From: Flammeovirgaceae bacterium
Lineage (GTDB): Bacteria > Bacteroidota > Bacteroidia > Cytophagales > Cyclobacteriaceae
Length of the DNA: 64,000 bases
Direction of reading: 5' to 3'
Assembly: GCA_020635915.1 (NCBI GenBank)
Contig: JACJYU010000001.1
Location: forward strand, 1,178,001-1,242,000
A program made the position numbers and the translations under genes. Of this stretch, positions 55,233 through 63,699 are shown piece by piece. The number at the start of each line of letters is the position of its first letter. Position 1 is the stretch's first letter. A model generated the notes under the pieces. The model did no database searches, had not been told where the DNA came from, and worked only from the letters and a program-made list of their open reading frames with translations.

Positions 55233-56582
55233 ATGCAAAAGGAAGACAAACACATTGCCATTGTAGGCGCAGGACTGGTGGGGTCCCTGCTATCCATATA
55301 CCTGGTGAAGCGCGGCTACCAGGTAAGCGTCTTTGAGCGAAGGCGCAACATGCGGACGCATGTGCTGGATGGTGGGCGCTCCATCAATATGGCCCTTAGC
55401 AACAGGGGCATTAGGGCACTGGGCCACGTGGGGCTGGGCAGGGCAATGGAAAAAATGGCCATTCCCATGCATGGGCGCATGATGCACAATGCCAAAGGAG
55501 GGCTCACCTTCCAGCCTTACGGCAAAAACGGGCAGTTTATCAATTCGGTATCGAGGAGCGGGCTGAACAAAATGCTGATGGAGGAAGCCGAAAAGCAGGG
55601 GGTGCGTTTTTACTACGAACACAAGTGCGAAGACATAGACCCGGACAAGACAGAAGCCGTTTTTCATGCCCATGGCTCGCACGTCACGCGCAAGTTTGAT
55701 TTGATCATTGGGGCCGATGGCGCGTTTTCTGCCGTACGCGAGGCCCTGGAAAATAAAGGGTTTGTGAAGGGGGCCGTGGAGGCGCTGGAACATGGGTACA
55801 AGGAACTCCGGATACCCGCTTCCGTTTCGGGATCGTTCCAGTTGGAAAAGAACGCCCTGCACATCTGGCCCAGGGAAAGTTTTATGCTCATTGCGCTGCC
55901 CAACCCGGATGCATCTTTTACCTGTACGCTGTTCCTTCCGTTCGAGGGGGACCAATCGTTTAAAAATCTAAAGCATGGGGAACAGGTCGCAGCGTTCTTT
56001 CAGGCCCATTTCCTCGATACGGTGCCCCTGATGGACACCTTGCAGGAAGATTTCAGGGACAACGCCACTTCTTCGCTGGTCACCATCCGGTGCTACCCCT
56101 GGGCAAGGCACCATACCTTTCTTATCGGGGATGCCGCCCACGGCATTGTGCCCTTTTATGGCCAGGGCATGAACGCAGGCTTTGAGGATTGCTTTGTGCT
56201 GGACGCGTTGCTGGACAAGCACCAGGACGATTGGCATGCTGCCCTTAACGAATTCCAGGAGGTGCGCAAGCCCGACAATGACGCCATTGCGCAATTGGCC
56301 CTGGACAATTTTATAGAAATGCGCGACCTGGTGGCGGACGAGGACTTCCTGCTCAGAAAAAAAATAGAAGCCCGGTTGCAGGAGCATTTTCCCGACAAAT
56401 GGATACCCTTGTATTCCATGGTCACTTTTGAAGACACCATGAGGTACTCAGAGGCGCTGGCCAACGGTGCCCTTCAGCACCAGGTAATGACGGAGGTAAT
56501 GAGCGACCCCGCCATAAAATCCAACTGGGAACAACTCGACCTTAAATCCATCGTGGACCGCCTCGCTTCCCTGCGTGCCTAG
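55233..56582 (+). CDS. kmo: Kynurenine 3-monooxygenase
   Basis: 449-residue FAD aromatic hydroxylase converting kynurenine to 3-hydroxykynurenine with NADPH and oxygen. The FAD-binding GAGLVGS motif is near residue 11, GRSINMALSNRGIRAL is the KMO-type segment, DLIIGADGAFSAVR is the DG motif, and GDAAHGIVPFYGQGMNAGFEDC is the second FAD contact. ATG 55233 is chosen because it lies just before the first strand; frames from 55107 add 42 residues without family character. A C-terminal membrane helix of the eukaryotic enzyme is not obvious. The TAG stop is shared, as CTAG, with the convergent MltF-like gene. Confidence 0.95.
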   Translation: MQKEDKHIAIVGAGLVGSLLSIYLVKRGYQVSVFERRRNMRTHVLDGGRSINMALSNRGIRALGHVGLGRAMEKMAIPMHGRMMHNAKGGLTFQPYGKNGQFINSVSRSGLNKMLMEEAEKQGVRFYYEHKCEDIDPDKTEAVFHAHGSHVTRKFDLIIGADGAFSAVREALENKGFVKGAVEALEHGYKELRIPASVSGSFQLEKNALHIWPRESFMLIALPNPDASFTCTLFLPFEGDQSFKNLKHGEQVAAFFQAHFLDTVPLMDTLQEDFRDNATSSLVTIRCYPWARHHTFLIGDAAHGIVPFYGQGMNAGFEDCFVLDALLDKHQDDWHAALNEFQEVRKPDNDAIAQLALDNFIEMRDLVADEDFLLRKKIEARLQEHFPDKWIPLYSMVTFEDTMRYSEALANGALQHQVMTEVMSDPAIKSNWEQLDLKSIVDRLASLRA

Positions 56583-58012
56583 TTGATGTACTTTTTGTAT
56601 TCCACAAAGCGCTGCAGCACTTCCCGCACATAGTCCACAGGCTCCTGGCACCGGCAGTACCCTGATTTTACCACCGGGTCGCGGTAAAATTTCGGGTCTG
56701 ATTTCTTTAGCAGGAAGGCCTCCACCTCGCCCTCCCATTGCGTGGGGTCCCCTCCATACTTGATGGCCAGGTTCCTGGCATCCAGCACGTGCGACAGCCC
56801 CACATTGTAGGAGGCCAGCATGAACTTTATCCGCTCTTCCTTGTCTTCGATGGTCTTGCCCCACTGCCGGTCCAAAAATTTCAGGAAGTTTACCCCCGCA
56901 TTGATGTTTTGGACAGGATCGAACAGGTCCCTGGCCCCATAGTATTTTCCTGTGGAGGGCACCAGTTGCATCAGCCCTCGGGCACCTGCCCATGACTCTG
57001 CCGTGGGCGAAAAATTCGACTCCTGATAGATCATGGAGGCCAACAGCCGCCAATCCCAGCCCAGCTCCTTTGCCTTTGCTTTGATGATGTCATCGTAAAC
57101 GGAAACCTTGTTCCCGCCCAACGAGGAGAAGTCGCTTTTCTTCCTGAGGGCGGAAGTGCGCGGGCTGTTGAAATACCGGTTGTAGATCACATTGAACGTG
57201 CCGTCCCTTTTTACTTCGTCCAACCAATTGTTGATGGCGGCCAGGAGGTCCGGTGAGTTTTTCCTCAATGCCCAGGCAATCCTTTGGGGCAGGCTTACCA
57301 TGGTGGAGATATCTATATTGGGGTAGTAGGCGGCATTTACCATGGCAATCATCTGGTCGGTGACCGTATATTTGATCCTGCCCTCGGCCACCTCCCTTAT
57401 CAAGGACTCTGTTTCGGCCGTGGCGCTGTCTTCCACTATTATTATGTCCCCGCCCAATTCCTGCGAAAGGTTTTCCAACCGGTCCTTAAAGGCCGATTCA
57501 TATTTTACATACACTTTTTTGCCGATAAGGTCTGCCGGGTTGCGCACCATTTTCTTTTCGGCCAGGTAGGGGTTGTCGGCCCAGTTGTCGGGCTTGCGCT
57601 GCACCAGCACCTGACTGGTGGTAAAATGGGTGTGGGTAAAGTCCACGATTTTTTTCCTTTCGCCCGTCACGGTAAAAGGAAAGGCAATCACGTCACCCTG
57701 CCCCTTGTTCAGCATTTCAATGGCATCTTCAATGCTGGTGATCACCTTTATCCGCAAGCCGACACCGAGGTGCGTGGCCAGGCGCTGAAGCAGTTCGTAT
57801 TCGTAGCCCATCGCCCGCCCCTTGTAGTAGAAATAACTTATCGAATTATTGTCCACCAGGGCATTCAGGTAGCCCCTCTTTTTAACTGTTTTCAGGTCCA
57901 AATAGATTTCGGGGCCTGGCACCTCCCCCTCTTTGATGGCCGGCTGGCCACAGGAGGCTGCGATAACGAGCACCGCACAAAGGCAATTCCTGAAAGAAAA
58001 GGGTAAAGCCAT
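56579..58012 (-). CDS. MltF-like membrane-bound lytic transglycosylase
   Basis: 477-residue lipoprotein (lipobox VIAASC, about Cys18). Residues ~30-265 form a periplasmic solute-binding-like domain (YEYELLQRLATHLGV; GQGDVIAFPFTVTGER). Residues ~295-455 form the SLT domain with the catalytic Glu in SMIYQESNFSPTAESWAGARGL, then MLASYNVGLSHVLDARN. This two-domain order is that of E. coli MltF. ATG 58012 is preferred since the longer frame to 58099 puts a basic stretch before the signal. The stop overlaps the convergent kmo stop in a CTAG palindrome. Confidence 0.9.
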   Translation of the reverse strand: MALPFSFRNCLCAVLVIAASCGQPAIKEGEVPGPEIYLDLKTVKKRGYLNALVDNNSISYFYYKGRAMGYEYELLQRLATHLGVGLRIKVITSIEDAIEMLNKGQGDVIAFPFTVTGERKKIVDFTHTHFTTSQVLVQRKPDNWADNPYLAEKKMVRNPADLIGKKVYVKYESAFKDRLENLSQELGGDIIIVEDSATAETESLIREVAEGRIKYTVTDQMIAMVNAAYYPNIDISTMVSLPQRIAWALRKNSPDLLAAINNWLDEVKRDGTFNVIYNRYFNSPRTSALRKKSDFSSLGGNKVSVYDDIIKAKAKELGWDWRLLASMIYQESNFSPTAESWAGARGLMQLVPSTGKYYGARDLFDPVQNINAGVNFLKFLDRQWGKTIEDKEERIKFMLASYNVGLSHVLDARNLAIKYGGDPTQWEGEVEAFLLKKSDPKFYRDPVVKSGYCRCQEPVDYVREVLQRFVEYKKYIN

Positions 58013-58157
58013 CCATTGAAAATACGCATATTTTGGTTGAAATCGGAAACGCTGCCCCCAGCGGTAAAAAAACCACCTTTGGCCCCTTGCCTTTTTCAAT
58101 AGCGGGCGCGAAAGGCCGCAAGTGCCCCCTCCCCTGCCATAACCTCAGCGGGTTTGT

Positions 58158-58165
58158 TAATTTTG
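58158..58165 (+). promoter_or_regulatory. Promoter -7 box before the Omp85-like gene
   Basis: TAATTTTG followed by G matches TAnnTTTG. It is 7 bp upstream of ATG 58173, so the transcript would be essentially leaderless. No clear -33 box is seen. Confidence 0.4.
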
Positions 58166-58172
58166 GCAGGTG

Positions 58173-59996
58173 ATGAGGTGGCCATTCCTATTGTCCTTTT
58201 TTTTACTGGTATGGGCCATGCCTGCGCATGCCCAAAAGAAAGACACGGCCAATGGCGTGCTCAACAAAATCAAAAATGCCGACCTGAAGGAAAGGGCGAT
58301 CGGGTCCATCACCCGGAAGCCGGAGGCCGATACCGTTTTCAATTATAAAAGCGAGGAAGCGTTCCTTCCCTACCAGGGAAAAATCATCAGGCGCATCGTC
58401 ATCCGGCCGTTGCACTTTCACAAAACGGTATTGGACACCACCAGGGTGCTCAGGAGCGCATTTATCCGCTTTGGCGAATCGTTGCATACGGACACGCGCG
58501 TGCAGACCATCAGAAACAACCTTTTCATAAAAGAAGGAAAGCCGTTGAACCCATACCGGCTGGCCGACAATGAGCGGTATTTGCGCGACCTCAACTTTAT
58601 CAAGGACTCGCGGATTTTCGTGGTGCCCCTGGGCGATGGTTCCGATTCCGTGGACCTGTTGGTAATGACCCGCGATGTTTTCAGCCTGGGCGCTTCGCTG
58701 GACCCCAGCAGCCCTTCGGCCGCCAACTGGCTCTTGCAGGAGGGGAATTTCCTGGGCAATGGGCTGCGGCTTGCCTATACCGGGCTCTACGACTCTGACA
58801 GGAGGCCGGAGTTTGGCTCGGCCTACTCCATACGCCAAAATTCGATCAGGGGAAGCTTCATTGATGGCACCGTTGGCTATACCAACATCAACAATGCCCG
58901 GAGCGTGGGCAATGAAAACGAGTCGGCCGTGTACGTGCGGCTGGACCGCCCCCTTTTTATGCCCTATGCCCGATGGGCGGGCGGGGTGGAGTGGAGCCGG
59001 AACTGGTCAAACAATTTTTTCACAAAACCCGACTCCCTGTTTGCGCGCTATGCCTACAGCATACAGGACTATTGGGCCGGCCTTACTTTTGGAGAGGTAG
59101 GGTTTTCCCGTACGGGAAAGGAAAACCGCTCCCGCAAGTTTCTGTCGGCCCGGGTTTTGGGCCAGCACTTCATCCGCGGCCCCGGCATCGCGCTGCGCCC
59201 TGCGGACAAGCTCCTGTATTCCAACAGGCTGTTGGCATTGGCACAGGCCACCTGGTTCAGGCAGGATTTTTACAAGACCAAATACATCTACGGCTTTGGC
59301 CGCACCGAAGACGTGCCCTATGGCTACTCCGTGTCGCTTACGGCCGGGTGGGAGCGGCAGTATGGGCTGGAACGCCCCTATGGCGGGGCGGAAATAAGGA
59401 AAACATTTGCCAGCAAAGGGGACATCATCTCCTTTACAGGCCAGGTGGGCGGGTACCTCCGCAACAAAGAAGTGGAGGACATGAGCTTGCAGTTTAGCGC
59501 CAACTATTTCACCCGGCTTTACGATTTCGCGCCTTATAAAGTGAGGAACAGTGTGGAGATAGGCATGGGCAAGTTCATTGGAAGGGCCATAAAAAACCCG
59601 CTCGACATCAACGATGAAAACGGCCTTCAGGGCTTCCGTGCCGACAGCCTCACGGGCGACTCCCGCCTTCGGGCGCGGTTCCAGTCTTTGGTGTTTGCCC
59701 CGTGGAAGTTGATAGGTTTTCATTTTGCCATTGTGCCCCAGTTTGATTTTGCCTTTCTGGCACAAAGGGGCGAACCCATCCTGGGCGGAAAATTTTTCCA
59801 GGGGTATTCACTGGGGCTGAGGACGAGGAACGAAAACCTCATCTTCAACACTATGGAGGTGAGAGGGTATTTCTTCCCTTCCACCGTGGAGGGCATTCCC
59901 CATTTCAGGATCAATGTTTCGGCCAACCTGCGCATCAAATACCCCACCGGGCTGGTGAGGCCACCCGACACCCTTTTCAACCAGCCAACTTATTGA
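58173..59996 (+). CDS. Omp85-like outer-membrane barrel protein with POTRA-like domain
   Basis: 607 residues: a signal peptide (MRWPFLLSFFLLVWAMPAHAQ), then one POTRA-like region about 65-170 (GKIIRRIVIRPLHF ... RNNLFIKEGKPLNPYRLADNERYLRDL). A predicted 16-strand-type barrel runs to the C terminus. The POTRA pattern and NLFIKEGKP/LRDLNFI order are those of BamA/TamA relatives, but only one POTRA is recognisable and the length is short. Function could be outer-membrane assembly or lipid handling; this is not decidable. GTG 58170 precedes the ATG by one codon. Confidence 0.75.
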   Translation: MRWPFLLSFFLLVWAMPAHAQKKDTANGVLNKIKNADLKERAIGSITRKPEADTVFNYKSEEAFLPYQGKIIRRIVIRPLHFHKTVLDTTRVLRSAFIRFGESLHTDTRVQTIRNNLFIKEGKPLNPYRLADNERYLRDLNFIKDSRIFVVPLGDGSDSVDLLVMTRDVFSLGASLDPSSPSAANWLLQEGNFLGNGLRLAYTGLYDSDRRPEFGSAYSIRQNSIRGSFIDGTVGYTNINNARSVGNENESAVYVRLDRPLFMPYARWAGGVEWSRNWSNNFFTKPDSLFARYAYSIQDYWAGLTFGEVGFSRTGKENRSRKFLSARVLGQHFIRGPGIALRPADKLLYSNRLLALAQATWFRQDFYKTKYIYGFGRTEDVPYGYSVSLTAGWERQYGLERPYGGAEIRKTFASKGDIISFTGQVGGYLRNKEVEDMSLQFSANYFTRLYDFAPYKVRNSVEIGMGKFIGRAIKNPLDINDENGLQGFRADSLTGDSRLRARFQSLVFAPWKLIGFHFAIVPQFDFAFLAQRGEPILGGKFFQGYSLGLRTRNENLIFNTMEVRGYFFPSTVEGIPHFRINVSANLRIKYPTGLVRPPDTLFNQPTY

Positions 59997-60038
59997 TTTT
60001 CAAAGATTTTCTTATTTTTGTGAAACCATCGTTCCAGC

Positions 60039-60542
60039 GTGATCCGCAAATTTTTTCCACTGGACAAGAACTACCTCCTCGAAGAAGCCCAGCTTTCGTT
60101 GCAAGGCCACCTGCTTCTTTCCCTGGTGAACAAAGTAAAGGAAACCTACCTGCAATGCCACAACCCGTTGGGCATCATGGACGGCTTTGCGCAAAAGGTT
60201 GCCCACTACCAGCCCAAAAACCTCAAGCCCTTGTACCCCTTTTACCAAAACATGGCCGCGGTGTACCGCTACAAACATGGCGACAACCAATTGGAGTTTT
60301 TGTGGGACGGGACCGGCCACCTTCAAAAATACAGGCAGGAGTGGGAGGCCACCTTCGAAGAGTGGGCCACCACCTTCTGTGGGCAGCACCGTTTTTTGAT
60401 GGCCGTAATGGACCTTACCGTATTCCTTCCGTTGAACAGGAAAGCACACCTGGCCGAAAACAAAATGAATTCGTTTATCTCCCAATTTTTTGACCTGAAA
60501 GTCCACAAAAAGCGGGGCATTGTGGAGATGAAAGTGGCATGA
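60039..60542 (+). CDS. Conserved-looking protein of unknown function
   Basis: 167 residues, GTG start at 60039, no signal peptide and no membrane segment. It is rich in aromatic residues and His, with a helical look in the first half (YLLEEAQLSLQGHLLLSLVNKV) and a WDGTGHLQKYRQEWEATFEEW segment in the middle. The C terminus is basic (KVHKKRGIVEMKVA). I do not recognise the family. It lies 42 bp after the barrel gene and 79 bp before the GltB-like gene, in the same direction with the same codon style, so it is likely real. Confidence 0.6.
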   Translation: MIRKFFPLDKNYLLEEAQLSLQGHLLLSLVNKVKETYLQCHNPLGIMDGFAQKVAHYQPKNLKPLYPFYQNMAAVYRYKHGDNQLEFLWDGTGHLQKYRQEWEATFEEWATTFCGQHRFLMAVMDLTVFLPLNRKAHLAENKMNSFISQFFDLKVHKKRGIVEMKVA

Positions 60543-60560
60543 CCCGTTGTGGTGCCACCG

Positions 60561-60594
60561 TTTGAAAAATAACGGATTTGTTTTAATATATTTG
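60561..60594 (+). promoter_or_regulatory. Promoter of the GltB-like gene
   Basis: TTTG (60561-60564), a 22-bp spacer and TATATTTG followed by C (60587-60594) make the best promoter match in the window, both boxes being exact. The ATG is 27 bp downstream, giving a leader of about 20 nt. Confidence 0.6.
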
Positions 60595-60621
60595 CTTACA
60601 CCTGTCTAACCGACCAAACCT

Positions 60622-62223
60622 ATGAACGTACGAAGGATATTCTGGACCAGTGCGGTGCTGATATCAGCGGCCATTGCCTTATGGGCCTATTATTGGATCG
60701 ATGCCTTGTTCCTCTTTATTATCGTGGCGCCCCTGATCGCCATGGGCATCAAGGACATCTTCCAGAAAAAGCAATCCGTAAAGAGGAATTTCCCCGTGGT
60801 GGGAAGGCTGCGCTATTTCTTTGAAATGATCCGCCCCGAAATACAGCAGTACTTTATCGAATCGGATACCGATGGGGCCCCCATCAACCGCAACGACCGC
60901 TCCGTTATTTACCAGCGCGCCAAAAAGCAAATAGACACCAAGCCATTTGGCACACAGCTCAACACTTATGCGGAAGGCTACGAGTGGATCACCCACTCCA
61001 TTGCCCCAAAGGATTTCAACACGCTGAACCACAGCCCCCGGATATTGATCGGGGACGGGCGTTGCAAGCAACCATACAATGCCAGCGTGCTCAACATCTC
61101 GGCCATGAGCTTTGGTTCGCTGAGCGGCAATGCCGTGGAGGCCTTGAACTGGGGCGCCAAAGTGGGCGGTTTTGCCCACAACACCGGGGAGGGCGGCATC
61201 AGCCCGCACCACCTCAAATATGGCGGGGACCTCATCTGGCAAATCGGGACGGGCTACTTTGGGGCGCGCGATCTGGAGGGCAGTTTTAGCCCGGAGGCCT
61301 TCATAAAAAACGCCACGCACCCCAACGTGAAAATGATCGAGGTAAAACTTTCGCAGGGCGCCAAGCCCGGCCATGGGGGGATATTGCCCGGAAAGAAAAA
61401 CACCCCCGAGATTGCCGCCATACGCGGGGTGGCGCCCGGCACCACGGTGTTTTCGCCACCCTTCCATACCGCGTTTTCCACTCCGGTGGAGCTCATCGAA
61501 TTTGTGGAAAAATTGCGAGCCCTTTCCGGGGGCAAGCCAGTGGGGTTTAAGTTGTGCATAGGCCGCAAGAGCGAGTTCCTATCGATATGCAAGGCGATGG
61601 TGAAGCTTGGCAAGTACCCCGATTTCATCACCGTGGACGGAGGCGAGGGGGGCACAGGTGCCGCGCCACCGGAGTTTACCAATTTTGTGGGCATGCCCCT
61701 GCTGGATGCCCTCGCCTTTGTCGACAACTCCTTGCGTGGCTTTGGCATACGCCACCAGATGAAGTTGATCGTGGCCGGCAAAATTTTTACAGGGTTCCAT
61801 ATGATCAGGGCCATGGCACTGGGCGCCAACCTGTGCAACAGCGCCCGTGCGATGATGATGTCCGTGGGCTGTATCCAGGCCCTGCGGTGCAACACCAACG
61901 ACTGCCCCACAGGGGTGGCCACCCAAGACCCCGTGCTGATAAAAGGCCTTGTGGTAGAGGACAAATACAAGCGTGCCGCCAATTTCCATAAAAACACCGT
62001 GGAGAGTTTTGTGGAATTGATGGGCGCCTCCGGCCTTGAGGACCCCTCCAAACTCAACCGCACCCACGTGTACCGCAGGGTGTTTATGAATTTAGTAAAA
62101 ACCTACGAGGAGATTTACCCTACCATCCCTGACGGCTGCCTGCTGGATGGTGGCGATGTGCCTTTTGACTATGACGAATACCTAAAGCGGTCCAGCCACG
62201 AAGCGTTTGAGGTGTTGGCCTAA
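60622..62223 (+). CDS. FMN-binding glutamate synthase-family protein (GltB domain)
   Basis: 533 residues. Two hydrophobic N-terminal segments (about 7-45) precede a TIM-barrel FMN domain equal to the synthase domain of GltB. The 3Fe-4S cluster cysteines are intact as Cys417-x5-Cys423-x4-Cys428 in CIQALRCNTNDCPTGVAT. HNTGEGGISPHHLKYGGDL and TVDGGEGGTGAAP are FMN/glutamate-site segments. The glutaminase domain and GltD partner are absent, so it belongs to the stand-alone, membrane-anchored group whose donor and substrate are uncertain. A strong promoter precedes it. The recombinase gene starts only 6 bp after its stop. Confidence 0.88.
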   Translation: MNVRRIFWTSAVLISAAIALWAYYWIDALFLFIIVAPLIAMGIKDIFQKKQSVKRNFPVVGRLRYFFEMIRPEIQQYFIESDTDGAPINRNDRSVIYQRAKKQIDTKPFGTQLNTYAEGYEWITHSIAPKDFNTLNHSPRILIGDGRCKQPYNASVLNISAMSFGSLSGNAVEALNWGAKVGGFAHNTGEGGISPHHLKYGGDLIWQIGTGYFGARDLEGSFSPEAFIKNATHPNVKMIEVKLSQGAKPGHGGILPGKKNTPEIAAIRGVAPGTTVFSPPFHTAFSTPVELIEFVEKLRALSGGKPVGFKLCIGRKSEFLSICKAMVKLGKYPDFITVDGGEGGTGAAPPEFTNFVGMPLLDALAFVDNSLRGFGIRHQMKLIVAGKIFTGFHMIRAMALGANLCNSARAMMMSVGCIQALRCNTNDCPTGVATQDPVLIKGLVVEDKYKRAANFHKNTVESFVELMGASGLEDPSKLNRTHVYRRVFMNLVKTYEEIYPTIPDGCLLDGGDVPFDYDEYLKRSSHEAFEVLA

Positions 62224-62229
62224 AGTAAA

Positions 62230-63411
62230 ATGGAAACCAGGGGAATCAGCGTCAGATTAAAAAATATCCATCATCGGGGACAGGATGTTGTTGCGTTGTT
62301 CTTCCCTTACAACACGGCCTTGATTGCTGAGGTAAAGAAGCTTCCTGAAGTTAAATACAGCAAAACGCACACGTGCTGGTACTTGCCTTCAAAACCCGAT
62401 ACGGTAAGTCTCATTTTAGGCCATCTAAAAGGCAAAGCGTGGGTGGATTACTCTTTGTTGGCAAAAGCAAAAAAGGAAAATGCCATTCCGGGGGGATCAG
62501 CAAGGCAGGCTACAAAGAAACCTATGCCCCAGCGTTCGGAGGGGCAAAGCCAGGCACTGCGAATGATGGAGCAAAAATTAAAACTTCGAGGGTATAGCCC
62601 AAATACGGTAAGGACTTACCTCATGAATTTTGGCAAGTTCCTTCATTTCTTCGACAACCACCACCCTATCGATCTTACTGAAACCGACATTCGCAATTAC
62701 CTTCTTTTTTTAATCGAGCGCCATAAGGTTAGCAGGAGCGCCCAAAACCAGGCGATCAATGCCATAAAGTTTTTTTATGAGAAAGTAATGATGCAGGAAA
62801 GGAAGGTATACCACCTGGAGAGGCCAATCAAGGAAAAAAAATTGCCAGAAATATTAAGCCAGCAGGAGATAGTTACCATTTTCAGCAGTACGGGCAACAT
62901 AAAGCACCAAGCCATGTTAATGCTCATATACTCTGCCGGCCTCAGAAGGAGTGAACTGTTGAACCTACGGATTGGCGATGTCGATTTTGACAGGCGCACG
63001 GTATTGATACGAGGGTCTAAGGGGCACAAGGACAGGTACAGTATTTTGGCAGACCAAATGATTCCCTTGCTAAACAGGTATTTATTGGAATTCAATCCAG
63101 GTTTTTGGTTGTTTGAGGGAAGGGCTGGGCAAAGGTACACAGCGAGCAGTTTACAGCAGGTGTTTAAGCAGGCTGTAAAAAAGGCAGGGATCAAAAAGGT
63201 GGCCCGTCTTCATATGCTAAGGCATTCGTTTGCCACGCACTTACTTGAATCAGGGACTTCAACGCGTTATATTCAGGTATTATTGGGCCATGAATCGTCC
63301 AAAACGACCGAAATTTATGCCCAGGTCACCAGTTTTGCCCTGGAAAAGATTAAAAGCCCATTGGATCAGATAGCCGTTGATAAACGGTTGAAAGATGGCA
63401 GGGAGAAATGA
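62230..63411 (+). CDS. Tyrosine recombinase/integrase with extra N-terminal domain
   Basis: 393 residues. The C-terminal catalytic domain has the full set: Arg239 (SAGLRRSELLNLR), Lys264 (RGSKGHKDRY), His328 and Arg331 (LHMLRHSFATHLLESG), His354 (LLGHESSKTTEIYAQV) and nucleophile Tyr363. A SAM-like core-binding domain spans about 105-195 (RGYSPNTVRTYLMNF). An additional ~80-residue N-terminal domain (KLPEVKYSKTHTCWYLP) is absent from XerC/D and from classical IntI. The ending KIKSPLDQI resembles the RSPLD end of integron integrases, but the IntI-specific insertion before the HxxR motif is missing. Codons are visibly more AT-rich than in neighbours, suggesting separate ancestry. It abuts an attC-like palindrome downstream. 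Confidence 0.88.
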   Translation: METRGISVRLKNIHHRGQDVVALFFPYNTALIAEVKKLPEVKYSKTHTCWYLPSKPDTVSLILGHLKGKAWVDYSLLAKAKKENAIPGGSARQATKKPMPQRSEGQSQALRMMEQKLKLRGYSPNTVRTYLMNFGKFLHFFDNHHPIDLTETDIRNYLLFLIERHKVSRSAQNQAINAIKFFYEKVMMQERKVYHLERPIKEKKLPEILSQQEIVTIFSSTGNIKHQAMLMLIYSAGLRRSELLNLRIGDVDFDRRTVLIRGSKGHKDRYSILADQMIPLLNRYLLEFNPGFWLFEGRAGQRYTASSLQQVFKQAVKKAGIKKVARLHMLRHSFATHLLESGTSTRYIQVLLGHESSKTTEIYAQVTSFALEKIKSPLDQIAVDKRLKDGREK

Positions 63412-63516
63412 ATTGCACAAAAAATATATCAATGTTTTCGTTGAAATTGACGTGATTTTGGGGCTTTATGACCTTAAATCACATATTAAATATACACACA
63501 ATACACATAGCCAGAC
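63412..63516. other. AT-rich leader between recombinase and palindrome, attI-like
   Basis: About 105 bp, markedly AT-richer than the rest of the window, with no ORF. It contains the alternating run TATACACACAATACACATAG and ends in CCAGAC before the first GTTGT core at 63517. In integrons this position, next to the integrase gene and before the first cassette, holds attI. No clear promoter box was found in it. Confidence 0.35.
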
Positions 63517-63699
63517 GTTGTCCCAGCCTACAACATTGTGCATGTGACCATGGCGGGATCGGGCGTGTTTCAAGGTTTTGTTTTTCTTACTATATTTATG
63601 CAGGTGGACAGTGACGAACGGGTCGGGCTTGACATTCCGCTTCGCTCCATTTTCAAGCCCTCCTGGCCCGCCACGTCACATGCACCGACCGTTGTAGGC
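63517..63699. repeat. attC-like imperfect palindrome (~174 bp)
   Basis: Outer boxes GCCTACAAC (63526-63534) and GTTGTAGGC (63691-63699) are exact complements. Inside them GTGCATGTGAC (63538-63548) pairs with GTCACATGCAC (63675-63685), and GGCGGG (63552-63557) pairs with CCCGCC (63667-63672). An inner pair GGGCTTGA/TCAAGCCC (63625-63632, 63653-63660) encloses the apical part. Spacers between blocks are unequal on the two arms (3 versus 5 nt, 3 versus 2 nt), giving the extrahelical asymmetry typical of attC. A further GTTGT at 63517-63521 marks the left border. The boxes deviate from the classical RYYYAAC/GTTRRRY consensus, so other palindromic mobile repeats remain possible. Confidence 0.6.
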
